A stretch of 64,000 nt of DNA from Haemaphysalis longicornis (taxonomy: Eukaryota > Arthropoda > Arachnida > Ixodida > Ixodidae): NCBI GenBank assembly GCA_013339765.2, contig CM023449.1, forward strand, positions 118,920,957-118,984,956. Reading direction: 5' to 3'. The position numbers were made by a program, and so were the translations under genes. This document shows, in pieces, positions 21,985 through 31,789 of this stretch (positions within the stretch are counted from its first letter, which is position 1; each line of letters starts with the position of its first letter). Under the pieces are notes generated by a model. The model did not search any database, was not told where the DNA came from, and saw only the letters and a program-made list of their open reading frames with translations.

Positions 21985-22896
21985 ACGGTCCGGAGTTGCA
22001 AGGATCTACTCGAGAACGATGCATCTCTGCCTTCACGTTCGCCAATTGAGATGCAAGACTTATATCGTCTCCTGGAATTTGGCCTGCAGAACACATATTT
22101 TGTTTTCAACGGACCAGCGGTTTCGAACAGCGATGGGAGCTTCCGTTTCAGTAGTCTGTGCGAATATTGCCCTAGAGGCTCTAGAAAATTCTGCGCTATG
22201 CTCGTACAAGACGGCCCCAAGATCTTTGTCTGCTACGTAGACGACTATTTTTGTGTGATCCACCGCCGAAACGTAATGCCTTTATTTGAGCATTACGTAA
22301 TGCCTTTATTTGAGCAAACTCTTGTGTTCCAAGCATCCAGTTCACCATGGAACAAGATAATAATGGACAGATCGCCTTCCTCGACGTACTTGTGAGACGG
22401 TCGGCCAAAGGATTTACAACCAGTGTGTATCGAAAGCCGACCCACACGGGTAGATTCCTGGGGTTCGACTCTGCGCATCCTACAGGCCAAAAACGCTTCG
22501 TCGCCGCTGCACTCTTCTCACGCGCATCACGAATCTGCTGTGAGCCTGGTCTGTGCAAGCAAGAGCTAGCCGTGGTAAGGAAGGACCTTCGCAGCAACGG
22601 CTACCCTTCAAAGCGTGTGAGGACGCAACAATTGCGGGCTTCAGTTGCCTCCCCCGAAAGGGTTCCTGAAGAATACAGGCAAAACCGCGCTGCCGTCCCC
22701 TACACGCAAGGCATCAGTGAAGCTCTTGCAAGGGTGTTTGGCACATATGGTGTTAAAATTAAAATATAGGTGTTAAACGCGTACCAGCTTAATCAGAAGC
22801 TGGTACGCGTGAAGGACCCTTTAGAAAAATCAAGATTCCCCGGAGTTGCCTACAAAATTCCATGCAAGGATTGTGACGCATCCTACATAGGTGAAA
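21985..22896 (+). pseudogene. Penelope-like RT, right arm, frameshifted
   Basis: The plus strand shows RT motif B (MGASVSVVCANIALEALE, about 22130-22183), the catalytic YVDD at 22234-22245, then FLDVLVRRSAKG and VYRKPTHTGRFLG. The motifs lie in different frames. A perfect 24-bp tandem duplication at 22271-22318 adds eight codons just after YVDD. The reading ends at ASYIGE, where the nested element was inserted; the arm resumes at 24890. Confidence 0.83.
22880..22896. repeat. Target duplication of nested Penelope element, left
   Basis: ATCCTACATAGGTGAAA, repeated exactly at 24873-24889. It encodes the YIG motif of the host element. Confidence 0.9.
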
Positions 22897-23044
22897 TCGA
22901 GAGCATGACGGAATCCCGTCTGGCCGGGAGGGTACATTAGAAACGAAAAAGAGATGCCGACCAGTCCAAACAAAACGTACTGACGTTTCGGCTTCCAGCA
23001 CGGAAGCCTTATTCACAATAAATGCATCACCAGAAGTGGGTCGT

Positions 23045-23457
23045 TTAAGTGGGCTTGAATAATCGCTGCAAAGAGCGTGCGTAGATCGGGTTTAGATTTC
23101 CGTCGTTACGATTGACTGTGTTAGATGTGGTCTGAATGATTAGTGATTCCAGATGTAGCCGTGATGCTGTCACTTTTTCTGTAGCGACGATTCTTGCATT
23201 GTCCCAATCAATCTTGTGGTCATTCACGATGGCGTGTTTGGCTACAGCATTGTTGCGGACGCTTTTATTCTTTACGTCACGTGCGTGCTGCTGCGGACGA
23301 TTGTTATAATTTCCTGATTCCCCGATATACACGCCGCTGCAGTCTGCACAAGGTATCTCATATACCACACCGGGTAAGCGCTCCTTGGGCAAGCGGTCCT
23401 TGACTCTCACGAGCTCATGGCGCATCTTTTTGGCTGGAATGTGGGCCACCTGTCGAA
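23045..23457 (-). pseudogene. GIY-YIG endonuclease of nested Penelope element, inverted left part
   Basis: An open frame with the linker KKMRHELVRVKDR, the core CADCSGVYIGESGNY, a QQHARDVKNK segment and the LHLESLIIQTT catalytic helix, ending at 23045. Upstream of 23457 the same frame is the antisense of the right-arm RT, so the coding part stops at the inversion junction. Confidence 0.85.
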
Positions 23458-23499
23458 GTTCCTGCTCCAAGTTCTGGCTCCGCTCGTCAATAAAGGGAC

Positions 23500-24591
23500 C
23501 ACTCACGTTCGTAATTCTTTCGATTTTGTCGAGAAGACTCGCAACACCGTGATCGAGAAAGACTGACTTGATGGTGTCCTTCGACACGAAGTCCCTTTTC
23601 ACGAGTATTCCGAGTGACCTGGCTGTCACCGTATGCACCGCTGCTCTCGAGGCTGATGAGACGTTGCCCGAGAGATCACCGATGGATGTGCCAGAACTAC
23701 GCAGGCTTCTAGATTTTTGCCTGAACAATACGTACTTCGTCTTTATGGGCCATTTTTACAAGCAAATGCAGGGGACTCCAATGGGTGCCGCTATTTCGGT
23801 CACGGCGGCGAACCTGCCCATGGAAGCGCTGGAAGCACGCACGCTAGCCTCCTTTGCCCCTCAACCAAGTGTTCTTGCGTTATGTCGATGATTGTTTCTG
23901 CGTCGTTCAGAAAGACGCGGCGAACAGCTTGCTGGCCCACCTCAACAGTATGGACCGTGCCATTCAGTTCACGTCAGAAGAGGAGGCCGATGGCAAACTT
24001 CCCTTCCTGGACGTCCTCGTGTCTCGGCAGGGCCAGAGGCCACGTTTCAGCATGTACCGCAAGGAAACGCACACAGGCCGCTACCTGAACTTCAACTCCG
24101 TGCACCCCGCTTCCCACAAGAGGGCTGTTGTTAGCACGGTACTGCAGCGTGCGAAAAGATTGTGCTTGAAGCCTGAGGATGCGGCGGTGGACACGGCAAA
24201 GGTGCGGGACGACCTGGCTAGCTGCGGTTACCCGAGGCACTTTATAAACGCAACGGAACGCCAACTGACCCGACGGGGACAACTGGACGTGCCTCCTGCC
24301 CCGATGAAGCGAGCTCCTGTGCCCTACCTTCCAGGAACAAGTGAATGTTTGGCACGTATCCTATGGGAATATGACATGCAGGTGGCCCACAGTCCAGCCA
24401 AAAAGATGCGCCATGAGCTCGTGAGAGTCAAGGACCGCTTTCCCAAGGAGCGCTTCCTCAGTGTGGTATACGAGATACCTTGTGCAGACTGCAGCGGCGT
24501 GTATATCGGGGAATCAGGAAATTATAAGAATCGTCTGCAGCAGCACGCACGTGACGTAAAGAATAAAAGCCGAACACGCCGTCGTGAATGA
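23500..24591 (+). pseudogene. RT and GIY-YIG of nested Penelope element, right part
   Basis: RT motif A (VSFDTKSLFTSIP) starts near 23571, motif B (GTPMGAAISVTAANL) near 23772, and YVDD is at 23881-23892. The thumb has YRKETHTGRYL and the GIY-YIG core CSGVYIGESGN is near 24492-24525. A frameshift near 23870 separates motif B from YVDD, and another lies before motif A. After 24570 the GIY-YIG frame breaks (NKSRTRRRE) and the remaining tail is read in another frame. The N-terminal RT before motif A is missing, as expected of a truncated arm. Confidence 0.85.
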
Positions 24592-24872
24592 CCACAAGAT
24601 TGATTGGGACAATGCAAGAATCGTCACTACAGAAAAAGTGACAGCATCACGGCTACATCTGGAACCACTAATCATTCAGACCACATCTAACACAGTCAAT
24701 CGTAATGACTGAAATCTAAACCCGATCTACGCATGCTCTTTTCAGCGATTATTCAAGCCCACTTAAACGACCCACTTCTGGTGATGCATTTATTGTGAAC
24801 AAGGCTTCGTGCTGGAAGCCGAAACGTCAGTACGTTTTGTTTGGACTGGTCGGCGTCTCTTTTTCGTTCCTA

Positions 24873-24889
24873 ATCCTACATAGGTGAAA
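24873..24889. repeat. Target duplication of nested Penelope element, right
   Basis: ATCCTACATAGGTGAAA, identical to 22880-22896. Confidence 0.9.
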
Positions 24890-25156
24890 CTGGAAATTTT
24901 TAAAAGAATTCAATAGCACCAGAACGATGTCAAAAAAGGCAATGCAAGCTGAAATGCCTTGGCGGATCATCACCTGGCTACTGACCACGTCATCGATTGG
25001 GATTCCGCAAGCATAATCGCATCAGAGAAGTGCCTGTCGACACGACTACTTTTAGAATCAGTGCATATTCAACCAACTAAAAACACGATTAACCAGTCGC
25101 GGGGTAGTCTCCCCGAGATATACATGCGCACTCTGCACCACCAAACCTATAAATAA
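24890..25156 (+). pseudogene. Penelope-like GIY-YIG C-terminus, right arm
   Basis: The continuation of 21985-22896 after the nested insertion. It encodes the same 65-codon tail as the left arm, including the catalytic-type LLLESVHI. The untranslated end continues to 25266. Confidence 0.78.
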
Positions 25157-25266
25157 TCGCGACCTTTCACCCCCCTTTCATTGTGATCAAAGGCCAGTAG
25201 GGGCCCAAAATGTCTTTATTTGTTTATTTGTTTTTGACCAGGCGAGGGCCTGCTTGTATTTCATCA

Positions 25267-26641
25267 ACACCGAACTAACCCGCCTGAATCACCACTTTAT
25301 AGACATTGAGCAATTATTTGAATTGGTTTATTGTAGCAAGCTGTCTTGTTTATTTCCTTATTTTTTTGGCATTTCCTGTCTCATTTGAAATTTGGAGACC
25401 AGATAGCTTTTACTACGGGCCATGCACTGGCGACAACAAATATTTGATTTCACTTTAAACAATTTTCGGTTATGTTTTATTGCTCACCAGCCAATGACCT
25501 GAAATATAAGAGGCTCCTAAAACATGTGCTGGCATTTCTTTCCTGCACTGCAGTACAACTAATCATGACTTTTATCATATTTTGTTCACAAATTGTAATA
25601 TTTAGAAAGTATTCAGCTGAATGAAAATGTTATTTCAGTAGCATGCGCAATCAACAGGGCCTCAATGACTCTCACCACGTGGTTCACTTGTTTCTGTCAC
25701 AAATAACCTGATTGCAGCCACATTCCACCCAAGACGAAGGTAACATATCCTCTGGGATGATGAATATTTAAAATGCCTTACGAGTAAGTGCTAAGCACAT
25801 GAAATTGTGGCATTAAAACCGAAGATCCCTCTGCGGCATCCTTCACTTGGGGCAGCGCTTGATCACAAACTTCGAGAAGTTGAAAAATGCTCCATGCGCC
25901 GCTCCAGCCAGCAGAAACAATGCAGGACGCAAGTTGGTAGGTGGACCGTTGGCATCCTGCGATTGTGAAGATTTTTTTAGTAGATGCACTTTTTTTTGTA
26001 CCACTGTTCATTTTTCCGTTAACAAGCAGCTGAACTCCTGCAGGTTCTACGAATCATACAAGCATAATAAAACGCAGCAATGCAGAACAATTGGCAGGGT
26101 TACCTCAATTTTTCTTTTCTAGGAATGAAAAAAATGTAGGTAATCTATACACAACTACAATCAAACCTTTCAATTTTTACCTACTTCACTCCTAACAAGC
26201 ACACATACACGTTAGACATGTGAGAAAGCTGCTAAATTTATGCCCACAAACTTAATCAGGCATCAGAAATCGGCAGGGAACGACGTGTCACCTTTAAATG
26301 GCACTTTTTTCGTTCAAAACACTAAAATGGGCGAGAAAGACCCATAACTATGATTTGGTACCCTTATCTGGTATGGTTTTCAGGCAATGCTTACATCTCA
26401 CTTCAGTACCTTCAGGTGGTGGAGATCTTTGAAAACTCATTGCGGGCAAGTGGGTTGTGTTCAAGCTCTCGTATCTTGCCAGCATATGCTGGATTCCAGC
26501 ATTCCCAAATCAACGTGACGACTCGAATGTGATGGATGCAAGAGAAAGAATAAGCACACGCCAAGGGCGTAGCCGGGGGGGGGGGAAGGGAGGGGGGGTC
26601 CCGGTGCCCCCCCCCTTCATAATGTTTTATGTCAAGGCTGG
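25267..26641. other. No recognised gene; G- and C-runs near the right end
   Basis: AT-rich to about 26540. At 26574-26623 there is a GCCGGGGGGGGGG tract followed by a C9 run, a G/C-mirror stretch able to form quadruplex or hairpin structure. The LTR element begins just after. Confidence 0.5.
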
Positions 26642-27101
26642 AGTTATCTTTGTGGGTGTTCTTTTCCCCGGGGCTTCTCCTCCAAGCCGCTGCAGCGCTG
26701 AGGATCTCACCCCGGGTATCTCCAACCGACAAACTCAGCCTCCGATCAAAACTATACATTTATTTACAGCCCAGTGGGCGGCTAAAAAACAGTGCTCAGG
26801 CGGAGCTCGAAGACGACGGGCCGAGCTCTCCTGTGCCCGGACCGCGTCTCTCTCGTCTCCTTGTCTTCATATTCCCTCCACCCTGACGCTGGGGGCCAGG
26901 GAAGAGGGAAAAGCGAGTCCTTCGTGGGAACCCCATGTGGTGGCCATTAGCGCATCCGGTGCGAGCAGGCGCGACCCTCCTCGGAATGCGGGGAGTTTCA
27001 AGGCGCCGCGTGACACGACACGTGCGTTCAATTTCTGTGCTGCTCGTCCCAGGGCCCGCGCCAGTTCATGCGTCGAAGTGCCCGACACCTCCACCGCCAC
27101 T
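26642..27101 (-). repeat. 3' LTR of the pol-less element
   Basis: About 440 bp are shared with 29193-29629 with a few per cent differences, including a short indel near 26930. A polyadenylation signal AATAAA lies in the shared CTGTAAATAAATGTA segment. On minus it would start AGTGGCGG and end ATAACT. Confidence 0.72.
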
Positions 27102-27261
27102 GTGAAACATAACTTCAGGAATGTTTCACACACCACACACACTTTGCGAGCGTGCTCCATCGTTCCTTCAATTGGCGACACAACAATGAGCACGGCCAGT
27201 GCCCCTTGACCCTGGCTGCAGGTCACCATGACAAATTAGGCACAATCCTCACATAGCTCAT

Positions 27262-28626
27262 TCAGAGCGAGCGGCCTTTAGAATGCGGTACGCACCGGCC
27301 GTCGTCGTCCGAAAACGCCCTTGCCATGCGCCGCACACCCTCACACAACAGTATCATGGGCCCCTCTCCTCCTCGCTTCCTCGCTCGGGAAGGGACCACT
27401 GCTGGCTCGTCACCATGCGTTGAAGCCACTCTGCACTGAGGTGAAGCTGACTGACGCTTTCGCCTCTTTCTAGGCGAACCCTCGGGTTCGGCCGCTTCTG
27501 CGCTCGGAGCGCCGTGCTCCACTACGCACCGTTGGTCAGCGTAAGCAGGAGAGGACTGCTTAGCGGCTACGTCAACGCTGACATGAAATGCTGTAGGGGC
27601 TATCTCTTCAGCCACTCCTACAGACCTACCTGCAACTGCCCTGGGCTGCATTACATGAGCGGCCGTACCCTGATTTACATTTTCCTCGCTGAATTCGCTG
27701 GAGCTCCCTATGGCAATCACATTGTCGGTACTCGACATTTGGGTATCTCGAGAAACACAAGATACAGTGTGCGTGACACCATCTGCATCCGATTCCTCGC
27801 GCGATTCCCGTGCTGCTGCATCCTGCAATGCAACTGGCCGCTCGCCCACGCTCCCGGAACGTTCTCCCTCTCTGAACGCGGTGACAACGGGCTCACGCTC
27901 GACTGAAACCAGCCCCTTCACAACGGCTGATTTAAGAACTTCATAGTTCTTCCCCTCCTTCCTGTGCGAACCCTCGTGTTCGGCCGCTACTGCACCCCTG
28001 TGCGTGCACAAAGCGCCGTTCTCTACCACACAACGTTGTGTGAAGCAAGGAGTAGCGAGGGGCTCATCGGCAACATGAACAATAACATGCGACGCTGCGG
28101 AGCCTTTCTCTCTTGCCATCAGCTTCATCACGGGCATGCGCACACTCTCATTCAACTTTGACTGCCTGTCATTTACCAACGCAGCCTCGCGCGTAACACC
28201 TTCCTTCACCTCCATCTTTATTTCGGTGAAATTCTCTAAGCGGGATGCTTCACTATCCTGCTCCCCGGTTGCAGAAAATCTCAACGCCCACGAAGGAACG
28301 TGCGCCACTATCCTATCTTCGCCTTTCCCACGTGACTCTGATCGTGGCGGATCCCGCGAAACAGGAGGACTACGCGCGCCCAGTGAATGGGTTCCACCCA
28401 GCGCATCTTTCGGCGTACCGGAGCACCCCAGTTCACTCTCTCCCCGAGTGCTGAACATTACTGTTTGAGCAATCGGTGAGGTAGGAACATTGTTAGCTCT
28501 CTTGAAACGTCCACTCTTCGAACGTTCCGCTGCTAACTCTGCCTCAGCGATTCTCAATTTCGCCAGCAATAGCGCCTTCTGCTCAGCGAACGACATTGCA
28601 ATGCTTGCTGTCCCTGCAACGTTCAT
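27262..28626 (-). CDS. 454-codon ORF inside an LTR element, function unknown
   Basis: It occupies the gag position but has no zinc knuckle and no capsid signature that I recognise. Residues 10-40 are alanine/leucine/glutamate-rich and probably coiled-coil (FAEQKALLLAKLRIAEAELA). Two modules of about 47 residues, at 177-223 and 344-390, resemble one another: both carry a H-V-x-V-D/H-V-A segment, then QRCVVEN/HGA, and end AAExEGSxRK. Basic RKRRKRQ at 386-392 could be a nuclear signal. The start at 28626 is the first ATG, and an in-frame ATG at residue 11 is possible. A second, inverted copy of residues about 161-420 lies at 29630-30430. It may be a captured gene or a very diverged gag. Confidence 0.6.
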   Translation of the reverse strand: MNVAGTASIAMSFAEQKALLLAKLRIAEAELAAERSKSGRFKRANNVPTSPIAQTVMFSTRGESELGCSGTPKDALGGTHSLGARSPPVSRDPPRSESRGKGEDRIVAHVPSWALRFSATGEQDSEASRLENFTEIKMEVKEGVTREAALVNDRQSKLNESVRMPVMKLMAREKGSAASHVIVHVADEPLATPCFTQRCVVENGALCTHRGAVAAEHEGSHRKEGKNYEVLKSAVVKGLVSVEREPVVTAFREGERSGSVGERPVALQDAAARESREESDADGVTHTVSCVSRDTQMSSTDNVIAIGSSSEFSEENVNQGTAAHVMQPRAVAGRSVGVAEEIAPTAFHVSVDVAAKQSSPAYADQRCVVEHGAPSAEAAEPEGSPRKRRKRQSASPQCRVASTHGDEPAVVPSRARKRGGEGPMILLCEGVRRMARAFSDDDGRCVPHSKGRSL

Positions 28627-28929
28627 GCACGCTTCCTAATCCTCATCATTATCTCGCGGCTACACCTAGATAGCCGCTAGATGTCATGGTGAACCGCAGA
28701 CCCAGCATCAAACGAGGCACTGACCTGTATAGCTCGGCGCCTGTAGAGATGCCGCACCGGTGCAGATGGGTTATCCGTTTATGCACCGCTCCTTCCGCCG
28801 AGGTGTCCACCAAACAATCGCCCGCCGACTTCTCGCCTGCCGCTTCTCCTTCAGTGGGCTGCTGATGCCTCCACTGACCGCTCGCCAAGCTGCTTCTCCG
28901 CTGCTCAGCAGGCCGCAGAGATTGCCTCG

Positions 28930-29140
28930 GTCTCCGTTGAGACGTCCGTTGAGCGCCGCTCGAGCCGCTTCTCCACCTGGGTGGCGAGCTCGCTGCTCCT
29001 GCAGATCTCGTTCAGCAGGCTGCCGCTCTCCGTTGAGAAGTCCGCTGAGCGCCGGTCGAGCCGCTTCTCCACCAGGCTGACGAGCTCGCTGCTCCCGCCG
29101 ATCCCGTTCAGCAGGCCGCGACTTCTCCGCCTGCTCCATC
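28930..29140 (-). repeat. About 96-bp tandem repeats in the LTR-element leader
   Basis: On minus, two units of about 95-96 bp and a partial third share CTGCTGAACGRGATC, GGAGCAGCGAGCTCG, GGTGGAGAAGCGGCTCGA and CGGACKTCTCAACGGAGA. They lie between the PBS and the ORF. Confidence 0.7.
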
Positions 29141-29176
29141 TCGCCCGCCGGCTGGCTGAGTCGTCGCTGTTGAAGA

Positions 29177-29193
29177 TCCTGTCGACTGCGCCA
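29177..29193 (-). other. Primer-binding site (tRNA-Ser-like)
   Basis: On minus, TGGCGCAGTCGACAGGA follows the 5' LTR directly. The first 11 bases match the PBS I know for 17.6/297-type Gypsy elements. Confidence 0.7.
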
Positions 29194-29629
29194 GTTATCT
29201 TCTTGGATGTTCTTTTCCCCGGGGCTTCTCCTCCAAGCCGCTGCAGCGCTGAGGATCTCACCCCGGGTATCTCCAACCGACAAACTCAGCCTCCGATCAA
29301 AACTGTACATTTATTTACAGCCCAGTGGGCGGCTAAAAAACAGTGCTCAGGCGGAGCTCGAAGACGACGGGCCGAGCTCTCCTGTGCCCGGACCGCGTCT
29401 CTCTCGTCTCCTTGTCTTCATATTCCCTCCACCCTGACGCTGGGGGCCAGGGAAGAGGGAAAAGCGAGTCCTTCGTGGGGGTCCAACCCCATGTGGTGGC
29501 CAATAGCGCATCCGGTGCGAGCAGGCGCGACCTTCCTCGGGATGCGCGGAGTTTCAAGGCGCCGAGCGACACGTGCGTTCAATTTCTGTGCCGCTCGTCC
29601 CGGGGCCCGCGCCAGTTCGTGCGTCGAAG
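29193..29629 (-). repeat. 5' LTR of the pol-less element, truncated at its outer end
   Basis: Matches 26642-27078 in the same orientation. The outer 23 bases present in the other LTR are missing. Sequence jumps directly to an inverted copy of the internal ORF at 29630. Confidence 0.72.
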
Positions 29630-30430
29630 GAGTGTGGGCATGCCCGTGAAAAAGCTGATAGCCAGAGAAACAGCCTCAGCTGCGTCGCATGTTCTAATTC
29701 ATGTGACCGATGAGCCCCTCTCTACTCCTTGCGTCACACAACGGTGTGTGGTAGAGAACGGCGCTTCGTGCGCGAACGGTGGTTCAGTAGCGGCCGAACG
29801 CGAGGGTTCGCACATTAAGGAGCGGAAGAACTATGAGGTTCTTAAATCAGCCGTTCTGAAGGGGCGGAGACTGGCTTCAGTTGAGCGTGAGCCTGTCGTC
29901 GCACCGTGCGGAGACAGAGAACATCCTGGGAGCGTGGCCGAGCCGGCCAGTAGCTTTGCAGGATGCGGCAGCACGGGAATCGCGTGAAGAATCGGATGCA
30001 GTTGGTGTCGCGCACACTGCATCGTGTGTTTCTGGAGGTCCCCGAATGTCGAGTCCCGAAAATATGATTGCCATGGGAAGCTCCAGCGAATTGAGAGAGG
30101 GAAGTGCAAATCAGGGTACGGCCGCTCATGTAACGCAGCCCCAGGCAGTTGCAGGTAGAACTGCAGTGACTGAAGAGATAGCCTCTCCGGCATTGCATGA
30201 CCGCGTTAACGTGCCCACGAAGCAGCCCTCTGCTGCTTACCCTGACCAAAGGTGTGTCGTAGAGAATGACACCTCGTGCGCGTACGGTGGGTCAGAAGCG
30301 GCCGAACCCGAGGGTTCGCCTGGAAAGAGGCGCAAGCGTCAGTCAGCTTCACCTCAGTGCAGAGTGGCTCCAACGCATGCTGACGACCCAGCAGTGGTCC
30401 CTTCCCGAGCGAGGAAGAGAGGGGCCCATG
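29630..30430 (+). pseudogene. Inverted partial copy of the 454-codon ORF, ends at the assembly gap
   Basis: The plus strand encodes the counterpart of residues about 161-420 of the 27262-28626 ORF, beginning at SVGMPVKKLIARE and reaching VPSRARKRGAH before the Ns. A frame change occurs near 29940 (CGDREHPGSVAE versus RPVALQDAAAR), so it is not intact. Similarity to the minus copy is high. It abuts the truncated LTR. Confidence 0.72.
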
Positions 30431-30530
30431 NNNNNNNNNNNNNNNNNNNNNNNNNNNNNNNNNNNNNNNNNNNNNNNNNNNNNNNNNNNNNNNNNNNNNN
30501 NNNNNNNNNNNNNNNNNNNNNNNNNNNNNN
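30431..30530. other. Assembly gap, exactly 100 N
   Basis: A run of 100 Ns, a conventional placeholder for a gap of unknown length. It lies in the inverted copy of the LTR-element ORF, so the local structure is unreliable. Confidence 1.
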
Positions 30531-30559
30531 GAACAAAAAAAGAATGCCCGTGATGGATG

Positions 30560-31386
30560 GTGCAAACTATCGTCATAAGTCGTGAATGGTGCGCTTGGTG
30601 AATCGCTAAAGTAAGTGTTAAAAAGCATTCGCAATATCTTCGGGCGTTGTAAGTACTTCTTAGGCAAGCTTTATTTCGGTTGGGGTAGTTTTTGCAGGGA
30701 GGCTGTTAGAAAAATTTAGTACGTGCCATTGCTTGGAAGCATTGCTATCCGTTTCTACTATGTTGTTTTTGTAACAGTCCTTTTTGCTTTGTTTCAACAG
30801 AGTTTATTTCGTTGCAATATTTTTTGTTGCGCTCTTTTAGGTGGGTACTGAATGGTCTTTTATCAGCTTTACGATAAAGGTTATCTTTCTTGTGCAAGCG
30901 CTTTAAAAAGAACAGTGAAATCCATGGGTTTTGCGGGAGGGAATAATTTTTTCTACACAGTGCAATTGATATGCACGTTGTATGCAATTGGTAATAATTG
31001 AACTAAATTCAGGATAGCAACTGTGTGCGTCTTTAAGCCATGTTGCACTTGTCCAGTCAGCGTTTTTTTATTTCTTCGAGAAATAGCTTTTTTGTCGAAT
31101 ATAAATTTCGTAAATTCCTTGGTTTTTCTGTAATTAGGACCGTAAGTTCGTTAAAGTTTAACGAAAGTAAGTTAGTTAAAGCATGGTCAATGGTAGTTCG
31201 GGGATAATTGGAAGGACAGCGGGTTGATATATTCACTAATGACTGGAAGCCATAACCTTGAAAGCAATTTGTGTACTCGTCGTGGGATGAGTTGTTGTCT
31301 AAGAGATTAATAATAATATCAACTACTATCACAGCATTTTTGGTTTCGTGCGAGAGCGTTGAAACAGGATCTCATCGAGTAATTCT
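30560..31386 (-). pseudogene. LINE fragment: end of endonuclease and linker
   Basis: Minus-strand pieces resemble CR1-type LINE text. An endonuclease-like VVDIIINLLDNNS (compare the GDINIDLL motif) is followed by QSLVNISTRC and TTIDHALTN. A linker with KDNLYRKADKRPF and KKYCNEIN, then a DVANAF-like end near 30630, completes it. Stops and frameshifts are frequent and no RT core is present. The right end abuts the hairpin at 31387. Confidence 0.65.
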
Positions 31387-31500
31387 ATTATAACTTTGTT
31401 GAGCGCAGCAAAGAGAACACGGGACGAGGGATACAAGGAGGGCGCTCGTTCTTGTATCCCTCGTCCCGTGTTCTCTTTGCTGCGCTCACAAAGTTATAAT
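31387..31500. repeat. Near-perfect hairpin, about 50-bp arms
   Basis: ATTATAACTTTGTTGAGCGC begins the left arm (31387-31437) and the right arm (31451-31500) is its reverse complement with one single-base indel; the loop is 13 bases. The inner arm includes AAGAGAACACGGGACGAGGG. Such fold-backs can form strong cruciforms. Confidence 0.85.
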
Positions 31501-31789
31501 GGATTACCAACTTGCTCGTACCCATACGTTGCTAGAGTAATTCTAAGTTGTTTTTAAAGTGCGGTTTTAATGTTCTCTATGATGCCTTTACTACTTCACC
31601 AATAATCCCTACAGGAAAGTCGACTTTCTGTGACTGACTTCACCTAGAAGAGAAGAGGAGCAACGCGGCCTGATTGACTTCATTCAAGAAGCCGTCAGCA
31701 GAAGCCTGGACCGAGGCCTCTAAATCTCGCAGCGCTCCCTACAACTGTCCTCACTTTCTACCTGCGAATAACCTGCTCTCTCTCTCATC
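31501..31789. other. No gene; short CT-rich microsatellite at the right end
   Basis: Nothing coding is recognised. CTCTCT tracts start at about 31772 and continue to 31832 with interruptions. Confidence 0.5.

Larger units (their letters stand above)
22897..24872. mobile_element. Nested Penelope-like element, itself an inverted pair
   Basis: Left part (22897-about 23457) on minus encodes only the GIY-YIG end. Right part (about 23458-24872) on plus encodes RT motif A through GIY-YIG. The two outer ends match in inverse orientation (GAAAAAGAGAYGCCGACCAG), and both carry the ATGCATTTATTG and AGCGATTATTCAAGCCCACT segments. A perfect 17-bp target duplication flanks the whole, so the inverted pair inserted as one unit. 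Confidence 0.87.
20764..25266. mobile_element. Penelope-like retroelement as inverted half-copies, with a nested Penelope-like insertion
   Basis: The left arm (20764-21976, reading on minus) and the right arm (22071-22896 plus 24890-25266, reading on plus) are inverted copies of one RT plus GIY-YIG element. They are joined head to head by a 94-bp unpaired spacer (21977-22070) that carries RT sequence of the right arm. Both outer ends converge on TTGATGAAATACAA. Inverted partial copies are characteristic of Penelope-like elements. The left end has an extra tandem copy of a 24-bp stretch near 20784-20807. Both arms are disrupted. Confidence 0.85.
26642..29629 (-). mobile_element. LTR retrotransposon lacking pol, carrying an unfamiliar 454-codon ORF
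   Basis: Direct repeats of about 440 bp at 26642-27101 and 29193-29629 are LTRs read on minus. The 5' LTR is followed by the primer-binding site TGGCGCAGTCGACAGGA, resembling the tRNA-Ser type site of 17.6/297-group Gypsy elements, and the LTRs end in ACT as in that group. Inside are a repeat-rich leader, the ORF at 27262-28626, and a short region before the 3' LTR. No protease, RT or integrase is present, so it is non-autonomous. The 5' LTR lacks its first 23 bases, where it abuts an inverted copy of the ORF. Confidence 0.78.

Noticed and set aside
20903..25156. Possible CRISPR-like or tandem array because identical 65-codon frames occur twice
   Set aside because: They are the two inverted arms of a Penelope-like element.
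26457..27209. 250-codon plus ORF
   Set aside because: Runs through the LTR and G-run antisense to the element; no domain.
28771..29310. 179-codon minus ORF, arginine-rich
   Set aside because: Crosses the LTR, the primer-binding site and tandem leader repeats; open because of the 96-bp repeat, not a protein gene.
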